Positions 61,092 to 64,000 of a stretch of DNA of 64,000 bases are shown piece after piece. The stretch spans positions 1 through 64,000 of the forward strand of contig CAYPOI010000001.1 in assembly GCA_964412365.1 (NCBI GenBank), in the 5' to 3' direction. Below the pieces are notes generated by a model that had not been told where the DNA came from, searched no databases, and saw only the letters and a list, made by a program, of their open reading frames with translations. The position numbers and the translations under genes are program-made. The stretch comes from CAMTWZ01 sp964412365. GTDB taxonomy: Bacteria; Bacteroidota; Rhodothermia; Balneolales; HLUCCA01. Each line of letters starts with the position of its first letter. Position 1 is the stretch's first letter.

Positions 61092-62465
61092 CTACCGTTC
61101 CAGTTGGTATTTCTTGATCTTGTTATACAAATGAGATCTCATGATGCCGATTGTATCGGCCGTGGCCGAGATGTTCCAGTCATGTTTCTGCAACTGATGC
61201 CGGATGAACTCCTTCTCCGTCGCTTCCTTGTACTCCTGAAAATCGGAATACTGCTCCAATACATCATGCAAGCTGTGCCGACCATGGGATTGATGCGGCT
61301 TCATCACCACTTGCTCGATCGTCTTCGCCGTAATGTCCGAATTCATACTTAAAATACCCAGACGCTCCACCACATTCCGCAATTCCCGCACGTTTCCAGT
61401 CCATTCGAGTAAACTCAGAGCCGTCAATGCGTCGTCCGTGAAATACTTGTCAGCAAACAGGATATCGCGCTTGCTCAATTCCTCCAGAACAGCTTTGGCC
61501 AATATGGGGATGTCGGTGCTGCGTTCGCGCAACGCCGGCACATGGATCGGAATCACATTCAAGCGATGGTAGACATCCTCGCGGAATCGTCCTGCCACGA
61601 TTTCTTCCTGCAGATCTTTATTCGTCGCCGCGATCACGCGCACATCGACGGATATCGTGGATGTCCCTCCCACTCTCGTGATCACATTTTCCTGCAAGGC
61701 CCGTAGCACTTTCGCTTGCGCGGCCAGACTCAGATCGCCGATCTCATCCAAGAACAAGGTTCCGCCGGTGGCTTCTTCAAACTTGCCGATGCGCTGACGT
61801 ACCGCCCCGGTGAAAGCCCCTTTTTCATGGCCAAATAACTCGCTTTCAATCAGTTCCGTCGGGATCGCCGCGCAGTTCACATCCACAAACGGAGCGCTGT
61901 TGCGCTTGCTGTGTTCATGCAACCAACGGGCCACCAGTTCTTTGCCGGTCCCATTCTCGCCGGTGATGAGCACCCGCGCATCGGTCTGCCCGACACGCTT
62001 GATGGTCTGGCGAATGGTTTCAATGACGGCGCTATCCCCCAGAATATCCTTCACCTGCGTGATCTTCCGACGCATGGTTCGGTTCTGACTCACCAAGCGG
62101 TTGCGATCCAGCGCGTTGCGAACCGAAATCAACAACCGGTTCAAATCGGGTGGCTTTTGAAGGAAGTCGAACGCGCCGAGTCGGGTGGATTGGATGGCGG
62201 TGTCGATGGTGCCATGACCCGTGAGCATGATCACTGGAAATTCGATGCCTTTTTCATGCAATTCGGATAAAAGTTCAAGTCCGTCTTTCCCTTGCATTTT
62301 CACATCCAGCAACATCAGGTCGATGGGGTTCGATTCGATGATGGTCAACGCTTGTGCGGCGCCATCGGCTTCAAGAATGTGATACCCTTCGAATTCAAGC
62401 ACTTCCCGCAACGCTCGGCGTATTCCCGGCTCGTCGTCTGTCAGCAGGATCGTGGCATGACGCAT
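61092..62465 (-). CDS. Sigma-54-dependent response regulator (NtrC/AtoC family)
   Basis: A 457-residue protein. The receiver domain has phosphorylation site Asp54 (MLLDVKMQG). The AAA+ domain has Walker A GENGTGKE (169-176), the sigma-54 contact loop GAFTGA (216-221), and Walker B. A Fis-type helix-turn-helix is at the C-terminus (ISATADTIGIMRSHLYNKIK). It activates sigma-54 promoters when phosphorylated. No histidine kinase is beside it; the gene upstream encodes an EIIA protein instead. Confidence 0.93.
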   Translation of the reverse strand: MRHATILLTDDEPGIRRALREVLEFEGYHILEADGAAQALTIIESNPIDLMLLDVKMQGKDGLELLSELHEKGIEFPVIMLTGHGTIDTAIQSTRLGAFDFLQKPPDLNRLLISVRNALDRNRLVSQNRTMRRKITQVKDILGDSAVIETIRQTIKRVGQTDARVLITGENGTGKELVARWLHEHSKRNSAPFVDVNCAAIPTELIESELFGHEKGAFTGAVRQRIGKFEEATGGTLFLDEIGDLSLAAQAKVLRALQENVITRVGGTSTISVDVRVIAATNKDLQEEIVAGRFREDVYHRLNVIPIHVPALRERSTDIPILAKAVLEELSKRDILFADKYFTDDALTALSLLEWTGNVRELRNVVERLGILSMNSDITAKTIEQVVMKPHQSHGRHSLHDVLEQYSDFQEYKEATEKEFIRHQLQKHDWNISATADTIGIMRSHLYNKIKKYQLER

Positions 62466-62468
62466 GGA

Positions 62469-62933
62469 TCAGACCATCTTTAATTCTTCGCTCTGGAACT
62501 TCGCCAGAATCTCCTCAATCGTAGTGCACTCGAGCAACTCAAGGCGAAATCCATCATTATTCATGAGTCTGGAAATGCGGCTGAGCAGACGGATGTGGGT
62601 GCTCGATTGGGACTCGGGTCCGACCACCAAAAACAATTGCGCCACCGGCATCTGGTCGATCGATCCGTACTCGATCGGCGTTTCGAGCTTGGCATAGGCC
62701 ATCTGACTCGATTCCAGCCCGTTCACCTTTCCATGCGGGATGGCCAGTCCCTTTCCGACACCCGTCGACATCACACGTTCCCGTTCCATCACCGCGCGAA
62801 GCAAGGCGTTCGGATCGGCTTCGGGATGTCGGGAAGCGATGGATTCAGCTAAGAAACGAATCGCATCCTCTTTAGTGGTGACCTTCAGGGAAGGGAAAAC
62901 ATTCGAGGAATTCAGGAATTCGGATATGCGCAT
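62469..62933 (-). CDS. PtsN-like EIIA (PTS IIA type 2) protein
   Basis: A 154-residue protein with the full EIIA type 2 motif KGLAIPHGKVNGLESSQM; His67 in it is the phosphorylated residue. Members named PtsN link nitrogen or K+ state to regulation through EI-Ntr and NPr. No other PTS gene is in the window. It is three bases upstream of the sigma-54 response regulator. The site TATATTTG at 62981-62974 could be its -7 element. Confidence 0.88.
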   Translation of the reverse strand: MRISEFLNSSNVFPSLKVTTKEDAIRFLAESIASRHPEADPNALLRAVMERERVMSTGVGKGLAIPHGKVNGLESSQMAYAKLETPIEYGSIDQMPVAQLFLVVGPESQSSTHIRLLSRISRLMNNDGFRLELLECTTIEEILAKFQSEELKMV

Positions 62934-62973
62934 GCCGCTTGGTTACATGGGGTTTTACTACCGCAAAGACGCC

Positions 62974-62981
62974 CAAATATA
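62974..62981 (-). promoter_or_regulatory. Predicted -7 element of the EIIA-regulator-folD operon
   Basis: TATATTTG on the minus strand matches TAnnTTTG exactly, 41-48 bases before the EIIA start (62933). No good -33 element is seen. Confidence 0.4.
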
Positions 62982-62993
62982 GTAACTTCTGAC

Positions 62994-63662
62994 ATGCCTT
63001 CCCTTCACAGAGCCACCATCATTCTGCAGAACGATTTCCGGATGGAATTGCGGTCCCGTTTCGGATTGAACAGCGTTTTCGCCTTCGTCGCCTCCGCCCT
63101 GTTCGTGTCTGTTTTCTTGCTAAATGCCCCCGAAATCGGAGCGAAAGCCCAAGCCGGACTCCTGTGGCTGATCCTGCTGTTCGCCGCGCTGTCGTCGCTG
63201 TCTCGAAGCTTCGTTTCCGAGGCCGAACGCCGAACCGATCTATTGCTTCGCTTACATAGCGATGCCTTGGCGGTATTCGTCGGCAAATACTTGTTCAATC
63301 TGCTCTTCACACTGCTTTTTGCAGGCAGCACGGTATTGCTGTTCGTGCTTTTGCTGTCGATCGAACCGAAATCCGCCGGACTCCTTGTCCTCGCCACACT
63401 ACTGGGCTCTGCCGGACTCACAGCCGTCACCACCATGATGGCGGCCTTGGTAAGCCACACCACGCAGCGAGGCGCGCTGTTCAGCGTGGTCTGCATGCCG
63501 TTGTTGGTCCCTTTGCTCCTGTTGTCCGGAAAACTCACCTTGGCTGGAATCAGTGGTGGCGACATCACCCTACATCTGAATGAGATCTTCGCATTGGTCG
63601 GCTTCATCGGCGCCATCATGACCGTTTCCGTGCTCTTGTTCGAAACCATTTGGGAATCGTGA
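62994..63662 (+). CDS. ccmB: Haem exporter / cytochrome c maturation protein CcmB
   Basis: A 222-residue membrane protein with six TM helices. The signature FVSEAERRTDLLLRLHSDAL (about 74-93) and the conserved LLSIEPKSAGLL identify CcmB, the membrane part of the CcmAB ABC transporter. ccmA and ccmC are not adjacent here. The stop overlaps holB by one base (TGATG). Confidence 0.9.
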   Translation: MPSLHRATIILQNDFRMELRSRFGLNSVFAFVASALFVSVFLLNAPEIGAKAQAGLLWLILLFAALSSLSRSFVSEAERRTDLLLRLHSDALAVFVGKYLFNLLFTLLFAGSTVLLFVLLLSIEPKSAGLLVLATLLGSAGLTAVTTMMAALVSHTTQRGALFSVVCMPLLVPLLLLSGKLTLAGISGGDITLHLNEIFALVGFIGAIMTVSVLLFETIWES

Positions 63663-64000
63663 TGATGGTGATCGGCAAAGACTCCATCCTCGGTCAGGCT
63701 CGAGTGAAAGAGGAATTAGGTCAGATCATCGCCAGCGAACGGGTGTCACATGCGTATCTGTTCACGGGTCCGGTGGGCGTCGGAAAAAAAGCCTTGGCGT
63801 TGGCCTTTGCGGAAGCGTTGAACGGAATCGGGAATCTGAATCCGCCTGGCGAGTATGCCACATCCACGAAAAGCTCGTGGATCAAGCATCCCGACATCCA
63901 TGTGTTCATCCCGCTTCCGAGTGTGGTCTCGCAAACGGAATTGCGCGAACGCCTGGCGATGTTGGCGGAAGACCCGTATGCGGTGATCGATTTCGGGTTG
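63662..64000 (+). CDS. holB: DNA polymerase III subunit delta', N-terminal part (runs off the right edge)
   Basis: 113 codons from ATG 63662 (MMVIGKDSILGQARVKEELG). ASERVSHAYLFTGPVGVGKK is the typical delta' start, with a P-loop whose final Ser/Thr is replaced by Lys, as expected for the non-ATPase delta' subunit. The zinc-finger cysteines seen in many delta' proteins are absent from the visible part. The end of the gene is outside the window. Coupling to ccmB is unusual but clear. Confidence 0.88.
   Translation, partial: MMVIGKDSILGQARVKEELGQIIASERVSHAYLFTGPVGVGKKALALAFAEALNGIGNLNPPGEYATSTKSSWIKHPDIHVFIPLPSVVSQTELRERLAMLAEDPYAVIDFGL

Overview
The window is a gene-dense piece (almost no intergenic stretch over 200 bp) of a Gram-negative bacterial chromosome. 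It is probably a draft or metagenome assembly, because it holds three N runs (11637-11646, 15358-15457, 31879-31978). The lineage looks like the Bacteroidota/Rhodothermota/Balneolota side of the FCB group. Supporting signs are a bacillithiol gene (bshC), a split ATP synthase locus (bactofilin-atpZ-atpI-like-atpBEFHAG without atpD/atpC), a DUF151-UVR protein, a small protein of the type found beside mutL in Bacteroidota, and several upstream sites resembling the Bacteroidota -7 element TAnnTTTG. The placement is inference from gene content; no rRNA is present.

Layout. 1-7074: start of aroE, a SRPBCC protein, an outer-membrane barrel with an MMPL/RND transporter, thymidylate kinase, a PspC protein and an alginate-export-like porin. 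7075-9793: fthC, bshC and DUF151, tightly coupled. 9876-16796: a complex I operon nuoABCDEFGH, with nuoD and nuoG interrupted by assembly gaps and nuoI-N absent. 16939-22623: a Ser-rich lipoprotein with Ig-like repeats and a FIMAH-like C-terminus, then an 8-bp tandem repeat, then a TolB-propeller/amidohydrolase fusion. 22741-26943: a family 4 uracil-DNA glycosylase, dnaB, mutL and a small membrane protein. 26970-29134: a cytochrome-b-like protein, a VOC dioxygenase and a fatty acid hydroxylase family protein. 29160-34173: a minus-strand operon of DUF3047, MMPL/RND, recO and htrA.

34234-40028 is a minus-strand surface-polysaccharide cluster (two glycosyltransferases, flippase, nitroreductase-like protein, pyruvyl transferase). 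40062-42049 is tolC-mlaC, followed by tRNA-Ser(UGA) and then a long minus-strand run guaB - M23 peptidase - bactofilin - ATP synthase (50457 down to 42257). 50542-57288 is a second polysaccharide cluster on the plus strand (WecE/RffA aminotransferase, GNAT/FemAB-like protein, flippase, three glycosyltransferases), with start/stop overlaps between all six genes. The right end carries an orphan gene, a CPA2 antiporter with a C-terminal EIIA-like domain, folD, a sigma-54 response regulator, a PtsN-like EIIA protein, ccmB and the start of holB.

No phage, insertion sequence, CRISPR array or defence system was seen. The points most worth a second look are a family 4 uracil-DNA glycosylase that has lost three of its four Fe-S cysteines, an intrinsic terminator that ends at the ribosome binding site of aroE, an 8-bp tandem repeat touching a promoter-like hexamer, several perfect palindromes in promoter regions, the complex I operon that stops at nuoH, and a TolC-MlaC gene pair without the rest of the Mla system.
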